Of a stretch of DNA of 26,299 bases, positions 8,177-15,949 are shown piece by piece. Origin of the DNA: Chloroflexota bacterium (GTDB taxonomy: Bacteria > Chloroflexota > Dormibacteria > Dormibacterales > Dormibacteraceae); contig VBJE01000188.1 of the NCBI GenBank assembly GCA_005879675.1, positions 1 through 26,299 of the forward strand, in the 5' to 3' direction. Under the pieces are notes generated by a model. That model was not told the DNA's origin, made no database searches, and saw only the letters and a program-made list of their open reading frames with translations. Numbering within the stretch: position 1 is the first letter of the stretch; every line of letters begins with the position of its first letter. A program made the translations under genes and the position numbers.

Positions 8177-8337
8177 ATTGGTTCCTTCACCCCCCAGTGA
8201 GTTCAAGCGAGTACTTCTCTCGCCTGGCCCTTACTCTCGCCCACGAGGCTGCCCACGGTCGCCGTACCGATGGGCGGATTTTGCCTAACTCACTTGCAGT
8301 AGCGGGTGTAAGTGCCCCCCGCGCGTTTCTAAGGCAG
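8177..8337. promoter_or_regulatory. Divergent control region of the sigma factor and diguanylate cyclase genes
   Basis: The 161 bp must hold promoters for both genes. An 8-bp inverted repeat AGTGAGTT (8196-8203) / AACTCACT (8287-8294) brackets the middle. GCGAGTACT (8207-8215) is also found inside the palindrome at 12359-12372 upstream of the histidine kinase. No unambiguous sigma-A type -35/-10 pair was found. Confidence 0.35.
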
Positions 8338-9837
8338 ATGAATCCCGGGGCAGAGTCGGGTGGTAGTCACGCGGTCGACGTGCTCGCCACGCTGGCCAGC
8401 GGCCTCGGCGTCGATTCCCTCGAGAGTGGAAAAAAGGCGCTGGAGGTCGTGCGCGCCCGCTCGCCGGAGATGGTGGCGCTCAGCGAGCAGACGGGCGAAG
8501 ACCTGGTCACCACGTCGGCAGGTTTCATCGAGATGCTCCTCGCGTCGCTGCGCACCGACGTCGACCTTCCTTGGGCCGAATTCGAGCAGCGCTCGCGCGA
8601 CTACGGCCGGCTGCGCGCCGCGCAGGGACTGCCTCTCGAGTCTTTGATCGACGTCCTCGCGGTCTATCGGCGCGCAACCATGGAGCTCATCTCGCGCCCC
8701 ATCCAGGGAAAGCCGCATTACGAGGAGATCATCGCCCTGGCGCAGAGCCGGCTCGAGGACATCACGGAGCGCCTCACCACCGCGCTCGCGCGCGGCTACC
8801 TCGACTACATCGACGAGGAGCACCGCGCACGGGAGAGCGAGATGTACGGTCTCGCCGCCATCGTCTCGGCCATGGGTCGCTCGCTCGACCTCATGGAAAC
8901 CGCCGAGGTGGCGCTCGTGGAGTCCCTCGCGGCGCTGCGCCTGAGCACCGGCGCCATGTGGCTGCGCGAGCGATCCACGTACAAGGTCGCGCACACCGTG
9001 GGCCTCGACCCGGACCAGGTCGATGGCTTTGCGCGCCAGACCGGGCCGCACGCCAAGGCCGCGGCGACAGCCATGGGTGGCCGCTCCGAGTCCCAGGTCG
9101 ATCGAGTTGCCAGCCCGGAGTGGAACGCGCTGCGAGTGCAGCTCCGGGTCAAGGGCCGGAGCGTCGGCATGATGACGGTCGGCACGATTGCCGACCGGGT
9201 CTTCAACACCTCCGACCTGCTCTTCCTGGCCGCGGTCGCCGACCAGGTGGCGATCGCCATCGACCGCGCGCGCCAGTTCGCGAGCGAAGCGCGCACCGAC
9301 CATCTGACTGGGCTCGCCAACCGGCGCGAGTTCGAGCGGGTGATGGAGCGCGAGGTCGCGCTTGCGGAGCGGCACAAGCGGCGGCTGTCGCTGATGATGA
9401 TCGACCTCGACAACCTGAAACGCATCAACGACCGCATGGGCCACAGCGCCGGCGACGGCGCGCTCCGCCTGGTCGCGCAGCAGCTGATGCGCGTGGTGCG
9501 CGCCTCGGACGTGTGCGCTCGTGTGGGCGGAGACGAGTTCGCGGTCGCCATGCCCGAGACCGACCTCGAGCGCGCAGGCGACGTGGCGACCCGCTTGCGC
9601 CGAGCGGTCGAGCACGGCGCCCTGAGCATGCGCTCGCCTGAGCACGTCGATGTCAGCGTCGGCATCGCTGCCTGGAGCGCGGGCCAGGACTGGCAGACCG
9701 CCTACCAGGCGGCGGACACCGACCTCTACGAGGACAAGCGGCGGCGCAAGACCGTGCGCCGATGGCAGCAAGAGGATCAGCCGGCGATCAAGATCTTCGG
9801 CCGCGCCGGCGGCCGCCGGCGCGTGTCCGGGGCTTAA
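8338..9837 (+). CDS. Diguanylate cyclase: PucR/RsbR-like N-terminal helical domain, GAF, GGDEF
   Basis: Makes cyclic di-GMP from two GTP. It has 499 residues. Residues ~30-160 are helical and resemble the N-terminal domain of PucR/CdaR-type and RsbR-type regulators (RLRAAQGLPLESLIDVLAVY is characteristic). A GAF-like sensor spans ~170-315, then a GGDEF domain ~320-480 beginning DHLTGLANRREF. The active site GGDEF (397-401) is intact and an RxxD inhibitory site (RASD, 388-391) lies five residues upstream, so product feedback is expected. No membrane segment, so it is cytosolic. ATG 8338 follows CTAAGG; the frame runs upstream without another well-supported start. It is convergent with the response regulator gene, 10 nt apart. 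The family call is firm; the GAF ligand is unknown. Confidence 0.92.
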   Translation: MNPGAESGGSHAVDVLATLASGLGVDSLESGKKALEVVRARSPEMVALSEQTGEDLVTTSAGFIEMLLASLRTDVDLPWAEFEQRSRDYGRLRAAQGLPLESLIDVLAVYRRATMELISRPIQGKPHYEEIIALAQSRLEDITERLTTALARGYLDYIDEEHRARESEMYGLAAIVSAMGRSLDLMETAEVALVESLAALRLSTGAMWLRERSTYKVAHTVGLDPDQVDGFARQTGPHAKAAATAMGGRSESQVDRVASPEWNALRVQLRVKGRSVGMMTVGTIADRVFNTSDLLFLAAVADQVAIAIDRARQFASEARTDHLTGLANRREFERVMEREVALAERHKRRLSLMMIDLDNLKRINDRMGHSAGDGALRLVAQQLMRVVRASDVCARVGGDEFAVAMPETDLERAGDVATRLRRAVEHGALSMRSPEHVDVSVGIAAWSAGQDWQTAYQAADTDLYEDKRRRKTVRRWQQEDQPAIKIFGRAGGRRRVSGA

Positions 9838-9847
9838 ACCTTCCTAG

Positions 9848-10489
9848 CTACTCGACCAGGGCGAGCTCTCGCGCCTTGACGATCGCCTCCAGCTTGGAGT
9901 GCACGCCCAGCTTGCTCCCGAGGCTGCGGATGTGCGTGCGCACGGTGGTGTAGCTGATACCGAGCCGGCTAGCGATGTCGCGGCTCGAGATGCCTTCCGC
10001 CATCAGCCGCAGCACCTCCTTCTCGCGCGGGGTCAGCCGTTCGAGCTGTGCCTCCACCTCGCGCCGCGTGCTCAGCAGCTGCGCGATCGAGCGGGGCGTG
10101 AAGAGGGTGCCGCCTTCGGCCACCGTGCGGATCGCGTCCACAACCTCCTGCGCCGCCCGCGACTTGTGGATGAAAGCGCTCGCGCCCGCTTCGAGGGCGG
10201 CGATCCGCGCGGCGTCGCTGTCCTCGCGGGTCAGGAAGATGAGCTTGGTGTCGGGGCGCATCTGCCGGATCGCGCTGGCGGCGTCAGCGCCCGTTCCGTC
10301 CGTCAGCCGGAAGTCGACCAGGACGAGGTCGGGTTTCAGCTCCACCGCCTTGGCGACCGACTCGGCGACCGACCCGGCGTTCCCGACCACGGTCATGTCC
10401 TTCTGATCGTTGATGAGCGCGGCAAGGCCCTCCGCCACGACCTGGTGGTCTTCGACGATGAGGACGCGGATCGCCTCCGTGTTCACCAT
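9848..10489 (-). CDS. NarL/FixJ-type response regulator with LuxR helix-turn-helix
   Basis: A 213-residue transcription factor activated by phosphorylation. The receiver domain spans ~8-122, with acidic pocket E13/D14, phospho-acceptor D59 (LVLVDF), a threonine in FLTRED and the conserved Lys in IHKSRAA. The LuxR helix-turn-helix spans ~148-205 (LTPREKEVLRLMAEG, DIASRLGISYTTVRTHIRSL). The kinase stop abuts its start exactly (TAGATG at 10492-10487), with AAGG 6 nt upstream, so the two are translationally coupled. Its partner is almost certainly the kinase at 10490-12271. A plausible target is the 14-bp palindrome at 12359-12372 in front of its own operon, an untested inference. Confidence 0.95.
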   Translation of the reverse strand: MVNTEAIRVLIVEDHQVVAEGLAALINDQKDMTVVGNAGSVAESVAKAVELKPDLVLVDFRLTDGTGADAASAIRQMRPDTKLIFLTREDSDAARIAALEAGASAFIHKSRAAQEVVDAIRTVAEGGTLFTPRSIAQLLSTRREVEAQLERLTPREKEVLRLMAEGISSRDIASRLGISYTTVRTHIRSLGSKLGVHSKLEAIVKARELALVE

Positions 10490-12271
10490 CTAAACCTTAT
10501 TCTCCGAGAGCGGCAGCCAGAACTCGACAGTGGTGCCCAGCCCCGGTTCGCTTCTGATCTTGTTCCAACCACCGGCGAGAAGGGCTCGTTCGTTGAGGGC
10601 CAGCAGCCCGAGGTGCCCCGGCAGGTGGTCCCGTTCCGCGACTACGAAGCCGCGGCCGTCGTCCTCGACCAGGCCGTACATGCCGCCTTCTTCCACACGC
10701 AGCAACACCCGCACGCGGGTCGCAGAGGCGTGCTTCTCGACGTTCGCGATCGCCTCCGTGAGCTGGCGGAAGAGCATCGACCGGAACTCGTAGGACAGCT
10801 CGTCCGGAAGGTCGATGTCGGTCTCGACCTCGGCCGCGGTCAGCGACTTCAGCATCCGCATGCGCTCGCCGATCGTCTCCAGGAATCCGCCGGGGACCTC
10901 CAGCGCCGGCGGACGGACCTCGAAGAGCAACCGCCGGAGGGCCTCTTCGGTCTGGGCCAGGAGCAGCTGGGCGTCGTTGAGGAGAGCCGCCGGGTTGCCG
11001 TTTGTCTCCTGCATGCGCTGGAGCTGGATCTCGGCCGCGGTGAGCTTCTGCAACGCGTCGTCGTGGAGGTCGCCGGCGAAGCGCTTCCGCGCCTTGTCCA
11101 CGGCGGTGGAAACGTTCTGCAGCAGAACCTGCCGCGCGGCGTCCACCTTCTGCAGCCGCTCGACCGTCTTCTTGAGGTCGGTCTCCGCGTACTTGAGCTG
11201 CCAGACAAGCCCGGCGGCGAGGCCGGCTATTTGCAGCACCCATGCGTCCTCTCGCGAAAACCCCTCGGCGCGCCGCGAGTCATACGCGGCGACCAGTCCA
11301 AGGCGCTCGTCTCCGGCGCGCCACGGGACAGCTATGGCATCGTCGACCCCGAGCAGGTCGAGCACGTACTGGAAGTCACGCGACTCGTCGCCGCGCCTCG
11401 CCCGGAACATACGGTCGTGGTAGACCACCCTGCTCGCGAAGTCGTCGCGGTCCGGCGCGCAGGGCGCCGGGTGGAGGCGGGCGAAGAACTCGTCTTCAAT
11501 TCCGTGAGCGCCCCGGATCGGCGCAAGGAGACCCTCCTCGTCCAGCTTCCAGAAGAGCACCTTGTTGGCGCCGACGAGCTCGGCGATGCTGCGGGTCAGG
11601 CGGCGGTAGAAGTCGGTCAGGCCGTGACCGCTCCGGGTGTGGCGGGAGACCGCGAGCAAGGCGTCGACCGCGGCTTCATGCGCGTGCTCGAGCCGCTCGG
11701 CGCTCCGCGCCCGCTCCTGGTGGACCAGTCTCTGCTTTTCGCTCCGGTCGAGATCCGCGCGCAGGTTGACGAGGGTGTCGACCATCTCCTGGCGCCGCTC
11801 CTGCAGCTGGGCCACGGCGATGGTGGCGGCGACCTGGTGGGCGAAGACCGCGAACGCGCGCTGCTGCGCGGCCGTGTAGCCGGTCTGACTCGCAACACCG
11901 ACCACGCCGACCGTCCGCCCCGCCGCGTTCAGCGGCTGAGAGCACGTCGAGCGGTTCGCGGCTGCGGCTGTCGCCCTGGCCGCCACCGGGTCCGAAGCGG
12001 GGTCCGCCGGCGCGAGCGTGAACAGGCGCTCGATCTCCTCCGGCGCCGGCGGGCTGGCCGTGTCGGCGGCCCGGGAGAAGATGCGCTTGTCATCGCCGCT
12101 CTCCTCGAAAACGGCGAGGAACGCAACTCTGGACCTCGTCAGGTCGAGGGCCAGGACCAGGGCCGCGTCGGCGATGTCCGGCACGGTCTTGAAGCGGGAA
12201 AGCTCCGCCGACGCGACCTGAAAGTCTTCGAGGATGTCGCCGTAGGCCGCATCCACACCAACGGTCTCCAG
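10490..12271 (-). CDS. GAF-domain sensor histidine kinase (NarL partner type)
   Basis: A soluble kinase of about 593 residues. In GTG-start numbering: a GAF-like domain at ~15-150, a coiled-coil segment ~150-200, a second GAF-like domain at ~200-355, then HisKA_3 with the phospho-accepting His in RFAGDLHDDALQKL (H398) and an HATPase domain (TEAIANVEKHA N-box, DDGRGF, then GHLGLLALNERA and GLGTTVEFWLP). No membrane helix, so the signal is cytosolic, perhaps redox or small-molecule. Start choice is unusual: a perfect AAGGAGGG (12286-12279) sits 7 nt before an in-frame CTG at 12271, while the first ordinary start, GTG 12256, is 22 nt from it with only GGAG 9 nt upstream. I report the CTG boundary. 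The kinase stop abuts the regulator start. Confidence 0.93.
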   Translation of the reverse strand: METVGVDAAYGDILEDFQVASAELSRFKTVPDIADAALVLALDLTRSRVAFLAVFEESGDDKRIFSRAADTASPPAPEEIERLFTLAPADPASDPVAARATAAAANRSTCSQPLNAAGRTVGVVGVASQTGYTAAQQRAFAVFAHQVAATIAVAQLQERRQEMVDTLVNLRADLDRSEKQRLVHQERARSAERLEHAHEAAVDALLAVSRHTRSGHGLTDFYRRLTRSIAELVGANKVLFWKLDEEGLLAPIRGAHGIEDEFFARLHPAPCAPDRDDFASRVVYHDRMFRARRGDESRDFQYVLDLLGVDDAIAVPWRAGDERLGLVAAYDSRRAEGFSREDAWVLQIAGLAAGLVWQLKYAETDLKKTVERLQKVDAARQVLLQNVSTAVDKARKRFAGDLHDDALQKLTAAEIQLQRMQETNGNPAALLNDAQLLLAQTEEALRRLLFEVRPPALEVPGGFLETIGERMRMLKSLTAAEVETDIDLPDELSYEFRSMLFRQLTEAIANVEKHASATRVRVLLRVEEGGMYGLVEDDGRGFVVAERDHLPGHLGLLALNERALLAGGWNKIRSEPGLGTTVEFWLPLSENKV

Positions 12272-12278
12272 CTGTCTT

Positions 12279-12286
12279 CCCTCCTT
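12279..12286 (-). promoter_or_regulatory. Strong ribosome-binding site before a CTG codon of the histidine kinase gene
   Basis: AAGGAGGG on the minus strand is among the best Shine-Dalgarno matches in the window. Its 7-nt spacing fits CTG 12271, not GTG 12256 (22 nt away). It bears on the kinase start. Confidence 0.6.
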
Positions 12287-12358
12287 GGATGCGTTCCCGC
12301 ACGCGCCTGAACACGAGTTTACTTCTATGCGCCGCGCGCAGGCGATACATCTTCAGCT

Positions 12359-12372
12359 GTACTCGCGAGTAC
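12359..12372. promoter_or_regulatory. 14-bp perfect palindrome, candidate operator
   Basis: GTACTCGCGAGTAC lies about 90-100 bp upstream of the kinase-regulator operon and about 87 bp upstream of the small plus-strand ORF at 12459. Its right half plus one base, GCGAGTACT, recurs at 8207-8215 in the sigma/diguanylate cyclase control region. It could be bound by the LuxR-type regulator, but this is inference. Confidence 0.4.
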
Positions 12373-12458
12373 TGCCGCGAGAGGCGCGCGTTGTCCAGGC
12401 AGAGGGGCTCGCACTGGTTGCTTCAGGGGGCCTCCTGGAAGGTAAGGGAGTGGTTGAC

Positions 12459-12758
12459 ATGGCGCTGGAAGCATTGGACGGCACCCCGGTTCAGCGGTAC
12501 TCGATCCCCTCGCGGCGTTCTCTTTTCGCCATGGTTGGTCGCCGCGCCCTGCAACGGATGAACGGCTCGGCGAGCCTCCTTCTGGTCAGGCCCGTCATCG
12601 TCATGGCCGCCAGAGCATTGGGCCCGGGGCCGACCAGGCTCCGGCTTGTCAAGCTCGCCCACAACCTTGGTGGCCACGAGGTGGCCGTCGAGCCCGCCGC
12701 GGAGCTGGCGTTTGAGGATCACGAGTCGGCTGCTCAGCCCACACAGCGGGCGGCGTAG
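12459..12758 (+). CDS. Hypothetical 99-residue protein
   Basis: ATG 12459 is preceded by AAGGGAG with 8-nt spacing, which sets this start even though the frame is open further upstream. Third codon positions are strongly G/C-biased, as in the real genes. The product is basic in its first half, has one moderately hydrophobic stretch (SASLLLVRPVIVMAARAL, ~39-56) and an acidic C-terminal end. No family recognised. It stands divergent from the kinase operon, across the palindrome at 12359. Confidence 0.45.
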   Translation: MALEALDGTPVQRYSIPSRRSLFAMVGRRALQRMNGSASLLLVRPVIVMAARALGPGPTRLRLVKLAHNLGGHEVAVEPAAELAFEDHESAAQPTQRAA

Positions 12759-12868
12759 GCTCGTCTTCTTTGAATTTGGGCCTCGTTTCGGGGGCCCCGC
12801 CCGGACTCCCGGAAAGAATTTGGTGGTAGACGCGGGTACTGCTGTTGTGGGAGGCGTTTCTGCTACAG

Positions 12869-13081
12869 ATGAACGAGTTCGACACGTTCCTGGAGATCGA
12901 GCTGCAGCACATGCTCGACCCGGTGGTGGCGGTTCAGCCCCCCGCTCGGGGTCACCCGAAAAGGGCGCGGAAGCCGTTTCTGGCGATCGTCGCACCGGCG
13001 ATTGACCTGGCGGCGGAGGCCATCCCCGTGGTCGAGCCGGTGGTGGTGACCATCCCCGTCGCCCCCACCCGAACTATCTAG
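12869..13081 (+). CDS. Small 70-residue peptide with acidic leader and V/P/A-rich tail
   Basis: Three regions are visible: an acidic amphipathic N-terminus (MNEFDTFLEIELQHMLDPVV), a basic middle (PPARGHPKRARKP) and a hydrophobic tail with repeated short PVV/VEP blocks (AIPVVEPVVVTIPVAP). There is no cysteine, serine is absent and there are few threonines, so it is not a classic lanthipeptide core. ATG 12869 lacks a close ribosome site (GGGAGG lies 14 nt away); a TTG at 12845 is an alternative. A GC-rich hairpin follows at 13105. It may be a small envelope or membrane-interacting protein, or a peptide precursor; no modifying enzyme is adjacent. Function unknown. Confidence 0.5.
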   Translation: MNEFDTFLEIELQHMLDPVVAVQPPARGHPKRARKPFLAIVAPAIDLAAEAIPVVEPVVVTIPVAPTRTI

Positions 13082-13104
13082 CAGAACCCCTTCCTTCCTC
13101 TCGC

Positions 13105-13134
13105 GAGGCCGGGTCGCAAGACCCGGCCTCTTGC
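13105..13134 (+). terminator. Terminator-like hairpin after the 70-residue ORF
   Basis: A perfect 11-bp stem GAGGCCGGGTC / GACCCGGCCTC has a GCAA (GNRA) tetraloop, followed by TTGCT, so the T-run is weak. It ends just before the likely -10 element of the aminotransferase gene. Confidence 0.7.
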
Positions 13135-13140
13135 TACCCT
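13135..13140 (+). promoter_or_regulatory. Possible -10 element of a leaderless ilvE transcript
   Basis: TACCCT fits the TAnnnT pattern of leaderless genes in high-GC bacteria. It lies 7 nt before the GTG start, and no ribosome-binding site exists in between or upstream. No clear -35. Confidence 0.4.
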
Positions 13141-13147
13141 CGCCTTC

Positions 13148-14266
13148 GTGAGCACGTCGACGCTCAAGTTCAAGATCCGCCTGCTGGATCAACGTGTGGC
13201 GCCTGAGGAGAGGGAGAGGCTGCTGGCCGATCCCGGCTTCGGCAGGATCTTCACCGAGCACATGGTCCGCATCCGCTGGTACGCGGCCACCGGCTGGCAT
13301 GACGCCGAGCTGGCGCCCTACGCGCCGCTGACGCTCGACCCGGGGACCGCCGTCCTCCACTACGCGCAGGCTGTCTTCGAAGGGCTGAAGGCGTTCCGTC
13401 AGCGCTCCGGTGGGGTGGCCGCGTTCCGGGCAGACGCCCACGCCGCTCGCTTTCGCAGGTCGGCGCGCCGGCTCGCGCTCCCCGAGCTGCCCGAGGAGAC
13501 CTTCCTCGAGGCGATCGACGTCCTTCTCGATGCCGACCACGAATGGGTTCCAGGCGCACCCGAGCACAGCCTCTACCTGCGCCCGCTCATGTTTGCCAGC
13601 GAAGTCTCGCTCTCCGTGCATCCCGCCGACCAGGTGACGTTCCTCCTGATCGCGTCGCCGTCCGGCTCCTACTTCCCCCGGGGTGTCAAGCCGGTCAGCG
13701 TCTGGCTCTCGGAGGACTTCAGCCGCGCGGCGCCAGGCGGGACCGGCGCGGCCAAGACGGGCGGCAACTACGCGGGCGGCTTGCTGGCGCAGGCGCAGGC
13801 CGCGGCGCAGGGCTGCGACCAGGTCGTCTGGCTCGATTCCCACGAGCACCGCTGGGTCGAGGAGATGGGCGGCATGAACCTGTGCTTTGTTTTCGGCCGC
13901 GGCGGGCGGGCGAAGGTGATGACCCCGGCTCTCACCGGCACGTTGCTGCCCGGCGTGACGCGCGATTCCCTGCTCGCGCTGGGCGGCGATCTCGGCTACG
14001 AGGTCGAGGAAGGTCGGATCAGCGTCGACGAATGGCAAACGGGGTGCGAGGACGGCTCGCTCACGGAGGTCTTCGCCTGCGGGACGGCCGCGGTCATCAC
14101 CCCTGTCGGCGCGGTCAAGTCCGCTCGTGGGTCGTGGGTGGTTGGCGACGGCGGCCCGGGCGAGGTGAGCATGCGCCTCCGCCAGGCGCTCGTCGACGTC
14201 CAGCGCGGAGTGGCGCCGGACCCACATGAGTGGCTGTATCACGCGCGCGTATCGTCAAAAGACTGA
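13148..14266 (+). CDS. ilvE: Branched-chain amino acid aminotransferase
   Basis: A PLP enzyme exchanging amino groups between glutamate and the keto acids of leucine, isoleucine and valine. The 372 residues match the eukaryotic/actinobacterial-type BCAT length. Visible are HYAQAVFEGLKAFR near the start of the fold, the PLP lysine in GAAKTGGNYAGG (K203), the VEEMGGMNLCF strand (~237-247) and a late FACGTAAVITPVG phosphate-binding loop. The GTG start has no ribosome site but a TAnnnT box sits 7 nt upstream, suggesting leaderless initiation. Its TGA overlaps the ATG of the next flavoprotein by one base (TGATG), so the two are co-translated. No other branched-chain pathway gene is nearby. The family call is secure. 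Confidence 0.95.
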   Translation: MSTSTLKFKIRLLDQRVAPEERERLLADPGFGRIFTEHMVRIRWYAATGWHDAELAPYAPLTLDPGTAVLHYAQAVFEGLKAFRQRSGGVAAFRADAHAARFRRSARRLALPELPEETFLEAIDVLLDADHEWVPGAPEHSLYLRPLMFASEVSLSVHPADQVTFLLIASPSGSYFPRGVKPVSVWLSEDFSRAAPGGTGAAKTGGNYAGGLLAQAQAAAQGCDQVVWLDSHEHRWVEEMGGMNLCFVFGRGGRAKVMTPALTGTLLPGVTRDSLLALGGDLGYEVEEGRISVDEWQTGCEDGSLTEVFACGTAAVITPVGAVKSARGSWVVGDGGPGEVSMRLRQALVDVQRGVAPDPHEWLYHARVSSKD

Positions 14267-15498
14267 TGGCGACGAAGCGGGTGGTGATCGTGGGCGGCGG
14301 CGGAACCGGCGACTACGCCGCGTTCGCCCTGCGCAAGCGAGGGTTCGGCGGCGAGGTCACGATCCTCAGCGCCGACAAGGACCGGCCGTACGACCGCCCG
14401 TACCTGTCCAAGGAATATCTGCGCGGCGAGATCGAGGTGCCGAAGGTCTTCCTCCACGACGAAGCCGAGTACGAGAAGGAACGCATCGACCTGCGGCTCG
14501 ACCAGCGCGTCTCCGGTGGATCCCTGAAGGAAGGCAGGCTGACCCTCGAGGGCGGCGCCGAGGTTGCTTTCGACGTCCTGGTCCTGGGCCTCGGCGGCAC
14601 GCCACGCCGGCTGCCCGACGTGCCCCAGGCGCAGAACGTGCTGACGCTTCGCTCCCTGCGCGACGGCCGCGCCATCCGTGACGCGCTTGGCCAGGCGAGC
14701 CGGCTGTTGCTGATCGGCGCCGGCTTCATCGGCGCCGAGGTTGCCGCATCGGCCCGCAAGCTGGGCAAAGACGTGCTCATCGTCGAGGCGCTGCCGGTGC
14801 CCCTTCAGCGTGCACTGGGCCGCGATGTCGGCGAGATCTACGCCGAGATGCATCGCGCGCAGGGCGCGGATGTGCGGACCGGCACCAGGGTCGACGCCTG
14901 GCAGGTTGCCGGCGGCCGGGTCACCGGGGCATCGCTCTCGGACGGCACCCGCGAGGCGGCGGACGTGGTCCTGGTCGCGGTCGGGATCGAGCCCAACCTG
15001 GAGCTGCCGAAGATGCTCGGCCTCCGGATCGAAGGCGGCGGAGTTCGCGTCGACGAAGGGCTGCGCGCGGCCGAGAACGTCTACGTCGGCGGCGACATCG
15101 CGCTGCACCCCCACCCCGTCTTGGGCCGCGCGATCCGGGTCGAGCACTGGGAGGTGGCGAAAAACCACGGGCGCGGAATCGCCGCCGCGATCGTGGAAGG
15201 GCACCAGCCGTATCGCGGCCTGCCGTACTTCTGGTCGGACCAGTACGACGTGAACCTCGAGTACCGCGGCCACGCCTCCGGGGACGACGAGGCGGTCTGG
15301 CGCGGCGATCGCGCGGCTCGCCAGTTCACCGTCTTCTATCTTCGCGACGGCATCGTCGAGGGCGTGCTCTCCATGAACGACTCGAAGACCAACGAGCTGG
15401 GCGGAAAGCTGATCGAGAGCCGGCGCCGGCTGGACCGCGCCGCGCTGGAGAGCGCCGACGCGAACCTCGCCGAGCTGGCGGGAGTCGCGGGCTCCTAA
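14266..15498 (+). CDS. FAD-dependent NAD(P)H oxidoreductase, ferredoxin-reductase/AIF type
   Basis: A 410-residue flavoprotein that moves electrons from NAD(P)H through FAD, classically to a ferredoxin or rubredoxin. The N-terminal FAD-binding motif is VVIVGGGGTGDYAAFALR (~6-23), with DRPYDRPYLSKEYL typical of the BphA4/AIF family. A second Rossmann motif, LLLIGAGFIGAEVAASARKL (~146-165), binds NAD(P)H. The FAD-contact strand ENVYVGGDIAL and the C-terminal reductase-like domain (PYFWSDQYDVNLEYRG) follow. No ferredoxin, oxygenase or cytochrome P450 lies nearby, so the acceptor is unknown. ATG 14266 overlaps the aminotransferase stop by one base. It ends 3 nt from the convergent gene at 15502. 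Confidence 0.93.
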   Translation: MATKRVVIVGGGGTGDYAAFALRKRGFGGEVTILSADKDRPYDRPYLSKEYLRGEIEVPKVFLHDEAEYEKERIDLRLDQRVSGGSLKEGRLTLEGGAEVAFDVLVLGLGGTPRRLPDVPQAQNVLTLRSLRDGRAIRDALGQASRLLLIGAGFIGAEVAASARKLGKDVLIVEALPVPLQRALGRDVGEIYAEMHRAQGADVRTGTRVDAWQVAGGRVTGASLSDGTREAADVVLVAVGIEPNLELPKMLGLRIEGGGVRVDEGLRAAENVYVGGDIALHPHPVLGRAIRVEHWEVAKNHGRGIAAAIVEGHQPYRGLPYFWSDQYDVNLEYRGHASGDDEAVWRGDRAARQFTVFYLRDGIVEGVLSMNDSKTNELGGKLIESRRRLDRAALESADANLAELAGVAGS

Positions 15499-15501
15499 GA
15501 C

Positions 15502-15945
15502 CTAGGCCGGCTGGTTCTCCTCCGGCAGAAGCCAGGGCATCGCCTCCGACATCGGACGCACCAGCGTGTTGAACTGCTCGTTGCTGATGAGGTTGCCTGC
15601 GACCAGGCCGAGAGCGGCCATGAATGCTGCCTGCTCGGCCTTGTGCCCCACGTCGCCGTGCTCCGCCTTCCAGCTGACGAGGGCCTGGCCTGACTCGGTC
15701 ATGCCGAAGAGGTTGCGGCGCACCTCGTCCCAGGCCGGCCCGCGGTCGGCGCGCTCGATCGCCCGCAGCGCGGCCTTTTCAGACTCGTGGACCTCTTTCT
15801 CGTGCAGGCGCGCGTGCCGCTCCCATCCCTGCGCCGCCCGCTCTACGCCTGCGGGCGACAGGACGCGGATATCGTCGATCAGCCGCGCCAGCGTTCGCTG
15901 ATGCTCGGGGAAGCCGTAGCCCTCGGCGTCAAAACCCACGGCCAA
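15502..15945 (-). CDS. Hypothetical helical protein, last gene of the glycosyltransferase run
   Basis: A 147-residue protein, mostly helical and charged, with no membrane segment or signal. There is a dense charged helix around residues 40-75 (RHARLHEKEVHESEKAALRA) and a hydrophobic stretch near 108-122 (AFMAALGLVAGNLIS). TTG 15945 is 4 nt after the DoxX-like stop; GTG 15939 is an alternative. I do not recognise a family. Tight spacing indicates co-transcription with the genes above it. Confidence 0.7.
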   Translation of the reverse strand: MAVGFDAEGYGFPEHQRTLARLIDDIRVLSPAGVERAAQGWERHARLHEKEVHESEKAALRAIERADRGPAWDEVRRNLFGMTESGQALVSWKAEHGDVGHKAEQAAFMAALGLVAGNLISNEQFNTLVRPMSEAMPWLLPEENQPA

Positions 15946-15949
15946 TAGC

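Noticed and set aside
5825..8200. Plus-strand frame of 791 codons overlapping the PBP and the sigma factor
   Set aside because: Shadow frame; it runs through the PBP in the wrong phase and opposite the sigma gene.
9899..12310. Long plus-strand frame of 803 codons opposite the kinase and regulator
   Set aside because: Antisense shadow of high-GC genes with no domain; the minus strand carries clear kinase and receiver motifs.
12289..12561. Alternative 90-codon plus-strand frame before the 99-aa ORF
   Set aside because: Trp/Arg-rich, no ribosome site, and out of phase with the better frame from 12459.
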